Origin: Nanobdellati archaeon
GTDB lineage: Archaea; Nanobdellota; Nanobdellia; Woesearchaeales; GCA-2686295
NCBI GenBank assembly: GCA_014384375.1
Contig: JACNFY010000023.1
Span: 1-38,804 of the forward strand
DNA length: 38,804 nucleotides
Reading direction: 5' to 3'
How positions within the stretch are numbered: position 1 is the stretch's first letter; each line of letters begins with the position of its first letter. The position numbers and the translations under genes are program-made. This document shows, in pieces, positions 7,474 to 13,787 of this stretch. The notes under the pieces were generated by a model. The model had not been told where the DNA came from. It saw only the letters and a list, made by a program, of their open reading frames with translations, and ran no database searches.

Positions 7474-8049
7474 TCAGATTGTTATTCTTATTATCTTTTG
7501 TGCGACAGCTATCGCTGAGTTCTCACATGTTCTGTAGTCTTTTGCAAATGTGATTATCAGAATGTTTTCTTTCTTAAACTCAAAACTCTCGATTATCTTC
7601 CTGTAGTCTTCAGGATTCTCTCTCTTATACTCGTAATCTAGGAATGGTATTGCAAGGTCTTTGTCATATAGAAACATTATTGCGCTGTAAGCACCTGACC
7701 TTATCGCTTCGTCTCTCAGATCAAGTGTTATCTTTTTCTTGCTGGGTTTTTTGATGAGTAATCCACAGCTCTTCAATCTCTTGTACTCCTTGAGAGCTAG
7801 TTTTTTCGGTCCACTGATTTTTTCTATTATTTTTTCTTTTCTTTCTTTTCCTTTTCTTGATAGGAAGTGTCCTGGTTTGTTTGATTTTAACAGTTTTTTA
7901 TTCTTCAAGTTGTTAAGAATTGTCCTTATGGTTCCTTCACCTAATGATAATTTTTTCACCAGTTCCATTCTGCTTACTGGTTTTTCATCTATGTATAAAA
8001 ACGTCCTGAGCACATCCTCTTTTCTGTAGTTGGGTTTGTTGCCAACCAT
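7474..8049 (-). CDS. DUF4443-type winged-helix transcriptional regulator
   Basis: 191 aa. The N-terminal winged helix (KPVSRMELVKKLSLGEGTIRTILNNLKNKKLLKS) is followed by a C-terminal alpha/beta domain with AIRSGAYSAIMFLYDKDLAIPFLD and ILIITFAKDYRTCENSAIAVAQKII, as in archaeal DUF4443 proteins, where this part is thought to sense a ligand. It is divergent from the DUF4430/ECF cassette. A TATA box (TATTTATA on the minus strand, 8072-8079) about 25 nt before the ATG predicts a leaderless mRNA. By position it is the best candidate to bind the palindrome at 8088-8104 and control the cassette (inference). Confidence 0.7.
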   Translation of the reverse strand: MVGNKPNYRKEDVLRTFLYIDEKPVSRMELVKKLSLGEGTIRTILNNLKNKKLLKSNKPGHFLSRKGKERKEKIIEKISGPKKLALKEYKRLKSCGLLIKKPSKKKITLDLRDEAIRSGAYSAIMFLYDKDLAIPFLDYEYKRENPEDYRKIIESFEFKKENILIITFAKDYRTCENSAIAVAQKIIRITI

Positions 8050-8061
8050 GCAAATAGAAAG

Positions 8062-8104
8062 GTTTAAATAGTATAAATAGTTTTCTATTGGATATAATAT
8101 CCAA
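8062..8104 (+). promoter_or_regulatory. Divergent promoter with 17-bp palindromic operator
   Basis: TTGGATATAATATCCAA (8088-8104) is two perfect 8-nt arms around one central A. TATA-like elements TTTAAATA (8062-8069) and TATAAATA (8072-8079) lie just upstream, so the palindrome sits where transcription toward 8119 would start. A bound dimer would block initiation. An AGGGG at 8105-8109 is the likely SD for the ATG at 8119. Confidence 0.65.
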
Positions 8105-8118
8105 CAGGGGTTTTTAGA

Positions 8119-9411
8119 ATGGGGAAAGGGATAATATATCTAGTAGCAATGATTTTGCTAGCAGTTGTTGCTCAAGCAGCAAACGTAGGTGTTGTAGTTC
8201 TATTGGCAGATGGAACAATATATACAGATTGTGTGACTATCAATGATGAGCAATCTGCTTATGACGCATTCCAGAAGACAACTCTGGACATGGTGTGGCA
8301 GAATTTCGGCTTTGGTTATTTCCTAGAATCTGTTGAAGGAGTCGCAAGCGATGCAGGAGCAGGAAAGTATTGGTCTTTCTGGCATATAGATTCAGCAGGC
8401 ACAGATTTCGAAGCTGCAATGGTCGGTGCAGGTGACTATGAGATAAGCACTGATGATAAGGTTATAGGTTTGTCTTACACAGCTTTTGATGTGTCATTCA
8501 ACCCAATAACAAATCCCCCTTTCTACGGATATGATAATTTATGTCCTAATAAAATGAGTGTCAGCAAAGTTCAAGCAATCGTTGATTCAGATAGTGAGAG
8601 TGTTGATGAAGGTGATAAAATCGAGGTAAAGCCTGGCTCGAAGCTAGTGATAGTCATAAAAATAAAGAATCTGGATGAAGAGCTTGAACTTGAGAATGTG
8701 GAAGTTGAAGGAGTTATAGAAGGTATTGATGACGGAGATGACTTGGAAGCTGAGTCTAACAGCGTAGATATAGATGAGGATGAAAAAGAAGAAGTTGAAT
8801 TGGAGTTTGACATCCCATTGGATGCAGATGATGATGAGTATAATTTGATATTGACAATAACCGGAGAAGGAGAGCTTCCCTACAGAGAAATAATCACTTA
8901 TGAAGTGGAAGTCGAGAAGGAAAAACACGAATTAGTGGTAAAAGTTCCTGACAGCAAATCTGTGAGTTGTGGAGGATATATTACTATGGATGTAAAAGTT
9001 AGCAATATAGGGCAAGAGGATGAAGAGGTCACAATACAGGTAACTAATGCTGATCTTAGTGTAGATTTGGTAAGAGATTTAAAGTTGGATGAAGCTGATA
9101 CAGAGACAAAGTCCTTTACTGTTCGGGTTCCATCAACTGCTGAAGGAGAGTATGACTTGGAAACTATTGTGAGTTACTATGATGAGACAGACACTTATCA
9201 CACAACATTAACAGTTGATTGTGAGGAAGAAGAGCAAACCAATGTCCAGCAAACACTGTTTGGAAGAGAGGAGTCTTCATTTCAAGAGGATTATGAGTTC
9301 ACAGAGGAAAAGGAAAATATAAAAGGAAGTATGAATATCTCTTATATAGCATTATTAATAATTGTCAATGTTGTGTTTATATCATTGATAATATTTTTGG
9401 TAAGGAAATGA
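8119..9411 (+). CDS. Surface-anchored DUF4430 (transcobalamin-like) protein
   Basis: 430 aa. Signal peptide 1-20 (ending in VVAQA). Residues ~22-125 form a DUF4430-like domain, with YTDCVTIND, AYDAFQKTTLD, KYWSFWHID and STDDKVIGLSY; the W-x-x-x-V/I-D...D-D-V pattern matches the beta domain of transcobalamin and intrinsic factor. Residues ~145-265 and ~268-370 are two acidic Ig-like/CARDB-type beta-sandwich repeats. An acidic stalk, a C-terminal membrane helix (406-428) and RK end the protein. It should stand outside the cell as a substrate-binding protein. The last codon overlaps the ATG of the S-component gene. Vitamin B12-type ligand binding is inferred from the domain family. Confidence 0.7.
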   Translation: MGKGIIYLVAMILLAVVAQAANVGVVVLLADGTIYTDCVTINDEQSAYDAFQKTTLDMVWQNFGFGYFLESVEGVASDAGAGKYWSFWHIDSAGTDFEAAMVGAGDYEISTDDKVIGLSYTAFDVSFNPITNPPFYGYDNLCPNKMSVSKVQAIVDSDSESVDEGDKIEVKPGSKLVIVIKIKNLDEELELENVEVEGVIEGIDDGDDLEAESNSVDIDEDEKEEVELEFDIPLDADDDEYNLILTITGEGELPYREIITYEVEVEKEKHELVVKVPDSKSVSCGGYITMDVKVSNIGQEDEEVTIQVTNADLSVDLVRDLKLDEADTETKSFTVRVPSTAEGEYDLETIVSYYDETDTYHTTLTVDCEEEEQTNVQQTLFGREESSFQEDYEFTEEKENIKGSMNISYIALLIIVNVVFISLIIFLVRK

Positions 9412-10082
9412 GTCAGAAACTAAAACTTAAACAAAAAAAGAAGCAAAAACAAAAAACAACTACAAAGCAGAAGACAGATGTGAAGCAAAGGGTTGCATTG
9501 CATGCTTTGCAGAAGCAACTGAGTGTTTTGAATTTGCGAGAGGCGTTAATACTGATATCTTTCATACTCGGAGCTGGTTTACTAAGAGTGCCTATGCAAG
9601 CAATACCAAGCGCTGAACCAATAACTTTCTTTGCTTTATTGGCTGGATGGTTGTTTGGCAAGAAAAAAGGGTTTTTAGTAGGAGCAGGTGCTTTATTGAC
9701 AAGCAATTTCTTTGTTTTCGGAGGCCACGGACCATGGACATTGTTTCAGGCGTTAGGCTTTGGTTTAGCGGGATTCTTAGGTGGCTTCCTGAGGAAGAGG
9801 TCTGGCTATGTATCTACAGTTTTGATAGCAATCGCAGCTACGTTAGTGTTTGAACTTGTTTTGAACATAAGCTCATTATTCATCTTCCCGTTTGGCTTCA
9901 TAGTATTCATAACTGCACTACCATTCACACTTATACATCTGGTAAGCAATATTGTTTTTTCTATGGGTTTGCCAAAAGCGAGGAAGTTAATCTATGAAAA
10001 AGGACAATTTAATGAAAGGGCTCTTTGTCGTGAGCTTATTGCTAAGTTTAAGTCTGGTAAGCTGTCAAGAGCAAAGCAATGA
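9408..10082 (+). CDS. ECF-type transporter substrate-binding (S) component
   Basis: 224 aa. A Lys/Gln-rich cytoplasmic N-terminus (~1-35) is followed by five to six hydrophobic helices. LLRVPMQAIPSAEPITFFALLAGWLFGKKKGFLVGAGALL is written here only as its key parts: P-x-A-x-P at 68-74, the PITFF turn, the GWLFGKKKGF loop, GHGPWTLFQALGFGLAGFLGG, and a final helix pair. This is the layout of CbrT/ECF S components. The ATG overlaps the stop of the preceding DUF4430 gene by 4 nt. The energising ECF A and T subunits are not in the window. Substrate by guilt: the flanking DUF4430 proteins suggest a corrinoid, but any vitamin is possible. Confidence 0.75.
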   Translation: MSQKLKLKQKKKQKQKTTTKQKTDVKQRVALHALQKQLSVLNLREALILISFILGAGLLRVPMQAIPSAEPITFFALLAGWLFGKKKGFLVGAGALLTSNFFVFGGHGPWTLFQALGFGLAGFLGGFLRKRSGYVSTVLIAIAATLVFELVLNISSLFIFPFGFIVFITALPFTLIHLVSNIVFSMGLPKARKLIYEKGQFNERALCRELIAKFKSGKLSRAKQ

Positions 10083-10359
10083 AGGAGAGGTCACCCTTGT
10101 TCTAAGAGTGTTAGGAAATAATGAGACTTCACAGTTTGCTTTCAAAGATGCGACACTTCTTGATATTCTGAAGAATAAATACGAAGTGAAGTTGAAGAAA
10201 ATCTTTTATACAGAATACGTTGAATGTATTAATGAAGTATGCGCTAATGATGAGTACTCATGGCTATACTATGTCAATGATAAACCGATGAATCTAGGAG
10301 TGGACGTTTACAAGGTCAAAGATAGAGATGTGGTTCTGTTTGCTTACAGGAAGGTTTGA
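9994..10359 (+). CDS. DUF4430 lipoprotein
   Basis: 121 aa. The signal peptide ends in a lipobox (LSLVSC, Cys at ~24), so the mature protein is probably lipid-anchored outside. The rest is one DUF4430 domain: VTLVLRVLG, FKDATLLDILKNKYEV, DEYSWLYYVNDKPMNLGVDVYKVKDRDVVLFAYRK in short blocks, with the W-x-Y-Y-V-N-x-K and D-x-Y-x-x-K-D-x-D-V signature. The gene starts inside the S-component gene (89-nt overlap from 9994; an alternative ATG at 10012 would still overlap by 71 nt), so the two are tightly coupled. It likely delivers ligand to the S component. Confidence 0.7.
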   Translation: MKKDNLMKGLFVVSLLLSLSLVSCQEQSNEGEVTLVLRVLGNNETSQFAFKDATLLDILKNKYEVKLKKIFYTEYVECINEVCANDEYSWLYYVNDKPMNLGVDVYKVKDRDVVLFAYRKV

Positions 10360-10451
10360 TATTTTATTTTTTCAAAAAATTTATATAGTTCTAAGTTTTA
10401 TTACGCTGTAGCCGGGAATCGAACCCGGATGACCTGTGACAGTCAAATGCT

Positions 10452-10480
10452 TTCTGACCGCCCAACACTACATAGGGTGG
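10452..10480 (-). other. Predicted canonical (37/38) tRNA intron, 29 nt
   Basis: The bulge-helix-bulge is complete: outer helix AATGC/GCATT, central 4-bp helix CTGA/TCAG, bulges AAC and AAA, and an inner helix of CCACCC against GGGCGG with one mismatch. Confidence 0.6.
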
Positions 10481-10495
10481 TTTCAGGCATTTGCC

Positions 10496-10544
10496 ACAAC
10501 AAAAAGCGAAGCTTTTTGGGTTCCAAAAATCTGTGATTTTTGTT
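10496..10544 (-). other. D-loop insertion, ~49 nt, probably a non-canonical intron
   Basis: The outer stem AACAAAAA/TTTTTGTT encloses the hairpins AAAAATC-ACA-GATTTTT and AAAAAGC-TTC-GCTTTTT. Removing it restores a D-arm of usual size (GCC..GGC) with A15 able to pair with T48. No clean bulge-helix-bulge was found, so the splice sites are uncertain. Confidence 0.5.
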
Positions 10545-10580
10545 ATATCATTAGGCGACTACGACAATTCTATTTTTTAG

Positions 10581-10692
10581 CGGCAGGGACGGGACTTCCA
10601 AGCCCAAGGAGCAATAAGCTTTTGAACCCATGAGACCCGTCAAGGTCACTCGATCATAAGTCGAGCGCAATGCCGAACTATGCGACCCTGCC
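10581..10692 (-). tRNA. tRNA with T-loop intron, class II-like variable arm; anticodon reads UAU
   Basis: Minus strand: acceptor GGCAGGG/CCCTGCC, discriminator G, D-arm with A14, G15, G18 and G19 in place, anticodon stem CTCGA/TCGAG with loop CTTATGA (anticodon UAU), 17-nt variable region with stem GACC/GGTC, and T-stem ATGGG/CCCGT. The T-loop is interrupted by 26 nt (10595-10620). TTCA pairs with TGGA as the 4-bp helix, with bulges AAA and AGT; cutting after the second bulge nucleotide gives exactly TTCAAAT. The intron call is therefore strong. Identity is not: UAU would be Ile, but the variable arm and G73 are unlike tRNA-Ile. Confidence 0.75.
10595..10620 (-). other. Predicted 26-nt intron in a tRNA T-loop (59/60)
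   Basis: It lies between A59 and T60. The bulge-helix-bulge rule restores the consensus T-loop TTCAAAT without adjustment. Non-canonical introns at such positions are known from Thermoproteales. Confidence 0.7.
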
Positions 10693-10737
10693 ATTGCTAA
10701 ACGTAAAATATTTAAAATACAGAACTTTATGCATATT

Positions 10738-10870
10738 ACCCGTCAAGGTTGCTGGGCTATGCGCCCTGCATTTCTTTTAAATTTTAGAACGAATGCTTCT
10801 TATTAAGCGCTATGCAGATATTTGTCCAGTGCAAAATTTTCTCGTCACGAAAATATCCCGGATGACCTGT
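10738..10870 (-). pseudogene. tRNA fragments (debris of the two neighbouring tRNAs)
   Basis: 10738-10770 repeats two separate parts of the tRNA at 10581-10692, ACCCGTCAAGGT and GCTATGCG(A)CCCTGC, with the anticodon arm missing between them. 10857-10870 (CCCGGATGACCTGT) is identical to 10425-10438 in the tRNA at 10404-10565. The stretch between holds a hairpin, ATTTTC/GAAAAT. No complete tRNA can be built. The remaining 10871-10935 is the MetRS promoter region (TTTAAATATA). Confidence 0.55.
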
Positions 10871-10935
10871 AGTTTTTTCCCAATCAGAAACTTTCAATAA
10901 CAACCTTTAAATATAATTCTTCTCTCAACATCGTC

Positions 10936-12915
10936 ATGGGAAAAAAATTTTATGTAACTACTGCGATTGCATACCCGAATTCCAGGCCTCATTTGGGTCA
11001 TGCTTTGGAAATTGTACAGGCTGATGTAGTTGCACGTTTCCATAAATTATTGGGAAAAGATGTTTTCTTTCAGACTGGTACTGATGAGCATGGAACAAAG
11101 AACTGGGAGACTGCTCAAAAGGAAGGGAAGGAAATAACCTGGTTTCTCAACGAGAATGTCGCTGTTTTCAAAAAACTCTACAAACAGCTAAACATTTCTT
11201 ATGATTATTTTATTAGAACTACTGATAAGAAGATTCATCATCCTGGGGCAATAAAGCTCTGGAAAGAATTAGTTAAATCTGGTGATATTTACAAAAAAAA
11301 GTATAAAGGCCTTTATTGTGTTGGCTGTGAAACTTTTAAGACTGAAAAGGAACTTGAAGATGGAAAATGCCCTAATCACCCTAAATTAGATATCAAACAT
11401 GTTGAGGAGGAAAATTATTTTTTTAAACTTTCAAAGTATAGCAAGGAAGTTATGCAAAAAATAAAATCAGATGAATACAAAGTAATTCCTAAAGAGAGAA
11501 AAAATGAAATCCTGTCTTTCTTAAAGGATGCAAAGGATATAAGTTTTTCCAGACCTAAAACTTCTTTGCCTTGGGGTATCACTGTTCCTGGAGATGATGA
11601 CCAGGTTATGTACGTGTGGTGCGACGCCTTATCTAATTATATAACTGGCGTGGGTTATGGTAGGGATGATAAACAGTTTAACCAAATATGGCCTGCAGAT
11701 GTTCATATAATTGGAAAAGATATATTGAGATTCCACGCTGCTTTTTGGCCTGCAATGCTTCTCTCTGCTAAGGTTCCATTGCCCAAGCAATTGTTCACAC
11801 ATGGTTTCATACTAACAAAAGGCGCCAAGATGAGCAAGTCTTCAGGCAACGTTATTGAGCCTTTTGAACAGATTGAGAGGTATGGTGCAGACAGGTTCAG
11901 GTTTTACATAATAGGCACAATGCCCCTGGATTCAGATGGGGATTATTCAGAAGAATTATTGGTTGAAAGAACTAATTCAGAGATTGTTAGTAATCTCGCC
12001 AACTACATATATAGAACATGCTCTTTTTTGAACAAGAACTTTGACGGTAAGGTGATTAGTGCAAGGGATGATGCTTTCACAAAGCCATTGGAGAAAAAGT
12101 TTGCTGAAGCAATAAAACAGTATGAAGATTATGATTTTAGAAAAGCGGTAAACACAGTTCTAGCAATAAGTGCTGAAGGAAACAAATATTTTCAGGACAA
12201 AGAACCCTGGAGCCTGATAAAAAAAGATAAGGAAAAAGCACATCAAGTCCTGTCTTTATGTACCAACCTAGCAAAGAACATTATTATCTTGTTAAAACCT
12301 ATTCTTCCTGTCTATACTGCAAATATCGAGAAGCAGTTGAACTTGAAAGACTTGTCATTCAAAGATTTGAATTTTGATTTGAAGAATCATACTATTGGCA
12401 AAGCAGAGATATTTTACAAAAAGATTGAACCTATAAAGCTTCAGGCTGAGGAAAGCGCTTTTTCAAAGCTGAATTTGAAGGTTGCAGAGATTAAAGAGAT
12501 TAAGGATCACCCATCTGCTGACAAGCTCTACATATTAAAGGTTGATATTGGTGAAGAGAGGCAGCTAGTTGCAGGATTAAAGGGTCATTACTCGAAGGAT
12601 GAGTTGAAGGGTAAGAAACTCGTTGTTGTCACTAACCTGCAGCATGCTAAACTGCGTGGCGAGAAGTCAGAGGGTATGCTGTTGGCTGCTGCTGCTGGGG
12701 AAAAAGTTGGTATACTTTTTGTTGACAAAAGTAAACCGGGTGAAAATGTTCTTGTCGAAGGAGCAAAGCCAAACAATGAGCAGATTACTTTCAACGAGTT
12801 CATGGATGTCAAGTTAGAGGCAAAGAGTGGCAAAGCATACTTTGAAGGGAAACCTTTGAAGACTAGTTCTGAAATTGTCCATGTGGACAAGAAGATAGAA
12901 GGTAAGATTAGATAA
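10936..12915 (+). CDS. metG: Methionyl-tRNA synthetase with C-terminal tRNA-binding domain
   Basis: 659 aa. Charges tRNA-Met with methionine. Class I signatures: PHLGHAL (HIGH-type, residues 18-24), TGTDEHGTKN, a zinc knuckle CVGCETF...GKCPNH around 127-145, and KMSKS at ~298-302. An anticodon-binding helical domain follows, then from about residue 508 an OB-fold Trbp111/EMAPII-like domain (LKVAEIKEIKDHPSADKLYILKVDIG, in short blocks). The N-terminus (YVTTAIAYPNSRPHLGHALEIVQADV) looks more like bacterial-type MetRS than the archaeal ALPYANGPIHLGH type, so bacterial ancestry is possible. Monocistronic, leaderless-like promoter. Confidence 0.95.
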   Translation: MGKKFYVTTAIAYPNSRPHLGHALEIVQADVVARFHKLLGKDVFFQTGTDEHGTKNWETAQKEGKEITWFLNENVAVFKKLYKQLNISYDYFIRTTDKKIHHPGAIKLWKELVKSGDIYKKKYKGLYCVGCETFKTEKELEDGKCPNHPKLDIKHVEEENYFFKLSKYSKEVMQKIKSDEYKVIPKERKNEILSFLKDAKDISFSRPKTSLPWGITVPGDDDQVMYVWCDALSNYITGVGYGRDDKQFNQIWPADVHIIGKDILRFHAAFWPAMLLSAKVPLPKQLFTHGFILTKGAKMSKSSGNVIEPFEQIERYGADRFRFYIIGTMPLDSDGDYSEELLVERTNSEIVSNLANYIYRTCSFLNKNFDGKVISARDDAFTKPLEKKFAEAIKQYEDYDFRKAVNTVLAISAEGNKYFQDKEPWSLIKKDKEKAHQVLSLCTNLAKNIIILLKPILPVYTANIEKQLNLKDLSFKDLNFDLKNHTIGKAEIFYKKIEPIKLQAEESAFSKLNLKVAEIKEIKDHPSADKLYILKVDIGEERQLVAGLKGHYSKDELKGKKLVVVTNLQHAKLRGEKSEGMLLAAAAGEKVGILFVDKSKPGENVLVEGAKPNNEQITFNEFMDVKLEAKSGKAYFEGKPLKTSSEIVHVDKKIEGKIR

Positions 12916-12928
12916 CTTTAAACTAATA

Positions 12929-13276
12929 TTATTTCTTTTTGTAGCTAAATCTTTTATTGTATTCTTTATGATTATGAATGTCTAGGATGAAAGCTATTAT
13001 TTCCACTTCTTGATTTTCTCTTAGAGTGTAAAGCATTCTCCAAAACATCGGAAGAGAAACTCTGTAGAGGTTTTTTATATTGTGTTTAATTCGGTATTCT
13101 TTAGGAATAAGTTTCTTTTGAACTTTTAATCCATAGAAAGGATTTGTTTTTATTAATTCAAATTTATATTCTATTGCTTTTAGTAAGGTTAATTCTTTTT
13201 TTGTTATTCTCCTTTTGTTTTTTAATCTTAGAAATACTTTCTTAGCATCTTTTGAAAGAATTATTCTTTTGTTCAT
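12929..13276 (-). CDS. RelE/ParE-superfamily toxin-like protein
   Basis: 115 aa, basic. The N-terminus RIILSKDAKKVFLRLKNK and the C-terminal beta hairpin YRVSLPMFWRMLYTLRENQEVEIIAFILDIHNHKEYNK follow the RelE-fold pattern, including the closing D-H-x-x-Y/K strand often seen in archaeal members. Such proteins cleave mRNA on the ribosome. The winged-helix gene at 13352-13618 lies 75 nt upstream on the same strand and is the probable antitoxin. Its 3' end nearly touches the convergent MetRS gene. The fold is likely; activity is inference. Confidence 0.7.
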   Translation of the reverse strand: MNKRIILSKDAKKVFLRLKNKRRITKKELTLLKAIEYKFELIKTNPFYGLKVQKKLIPKEYRIKHNIKNLYRVSLPMFWRMLYTLRENQEVEIIAFILDIHNHKEYNKRFSYKKK

Positions 13277-13351
13277 AGAGGATTCTTATAAATTCTTCTT
13301 AATAAGTATTCTCCAAGTTTTTTCGGAAATATTTTGGCGTCCACAGAAATA

Positions 13352-13618
13352 TTAATCTTTTTTATCTGGTTTCCATTCATAACCTTCTTCAATAGCTTTT
13401 TGAAGTTTAGGACTATCATTATAAATCCATAAAATGCCATCAGGACAGTAAATGATCTTTTTACTATCATACAAATAATGTAGTGCTTCCATCAATGTGT
13501 AATGATTAACTTTTTTTGGAAGTATTTTTTTTAGATTAGCAAGTGTTATTGCGCTGTCTTCCATGTTCTTCAGAGTATTTTCAATCATTAAGATTGTTTT
13601 TAATCTTGGTGAACCCAT
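13352..13618 (-). CDS. Winged-helix protein, putative antitoxin of the RelE-like toxin
   Basis: 88 aa. TILMIENTLKNMEDSAITLANLKKILPKKVNHYTLMEALHYLYDSKKIIYCPDGILWIYND (key blocks only) reads as a winged helix with a short wing, and the protein ends in AIEEGYEWKPDKKD, an acidic-aromatic tail. Such proteins often precede RelE-like genes in archaea. The likely role is DNA-binding antitoxin and autorepressor. The promoter region at 13640-13680 is AT-rich and shared with nothing else on this strand. Confidence 0.5.
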   Translation of the reverse strand: MGSPRLKTILMIENTLKNMEDSAITLANLKKILPKKVNHYTLMEALHYLYDSKKIIYCPDGILWIYNDSPKLQKAIEEGYEWKPDKKD

Positions 13619-13787
13619 TTTAGTGTCAGATTGTTATTAATTGATAAATAATGGATACTAATTAGTATATAAATCTTTCTATTTTAAAGTTAAAAATACT
13701 CCTGAAGATGATAATATCCTAATATTTTATTAATAGAAAATTATATAAGGGACAAGGTTGATTAAATACCTAAAAGAGTGTTGGTTG

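Larger units (their letters stand above)
10404..10565 (-). tRNA. Multi-intron tRNA, class II-like; anticodon GAA or GGA depending on splicing
   Basis: Minus strand: acceptor GTCGTAG/CTACAGC (one C-A mismatch, one G-T), discriminator G, T-arm CCGGG/TTCGATT/CCCGG, anticodon stem AATGC/GCATT and a 17-nt variable arm with stem GAC/GTC. A textbook bulge-helix-bulge (CTGA/TCAG with bulges AAC and AAA) marks a 29-nt canonical intron at 10452-10480; strict splicing gives loop CTGAAAA (anticodon GAA, Phe). The long variable arm and G73 fit tRNA-Ser instead; splicing after CTG and before GAAA would give GGA (Ser). A second insertion of ~49 nt (10496-10544) fills the D-loop and holds two hairpins inside an outer AACAAAAA/TTTTTGTT stem. 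The mature length would be ~84 nt. It could also be a decaying gene. Confidence 0.65.

Noticed and set aside
8088-8104. Xer dif site at the 17-bp palindrome
   Set aside because: The half-site recalls the dif arm of Pyrococcus as I remember it, but the arms are separated by one base and not six, and the site lies in a divergent promoter; an operator is simpler.
8571-8813. Serine-rich minus-strand open frame inside the DUF4430 gene
   Set aside because: Shadow of an acidic coding stretch on the opposite strand.
10436-10633. Plus-strand open frame of 65 codons in the tRNA cluster
   Set aside because: Antisense to two tRNAs; no sign of selection for protein.
13273-13470. Separate gene between RelE-like toxin and winged-helix protein
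   Set aside because: Overlaps the well-supported 88-aa winged-helix frame and has no SD or recognisable motif.
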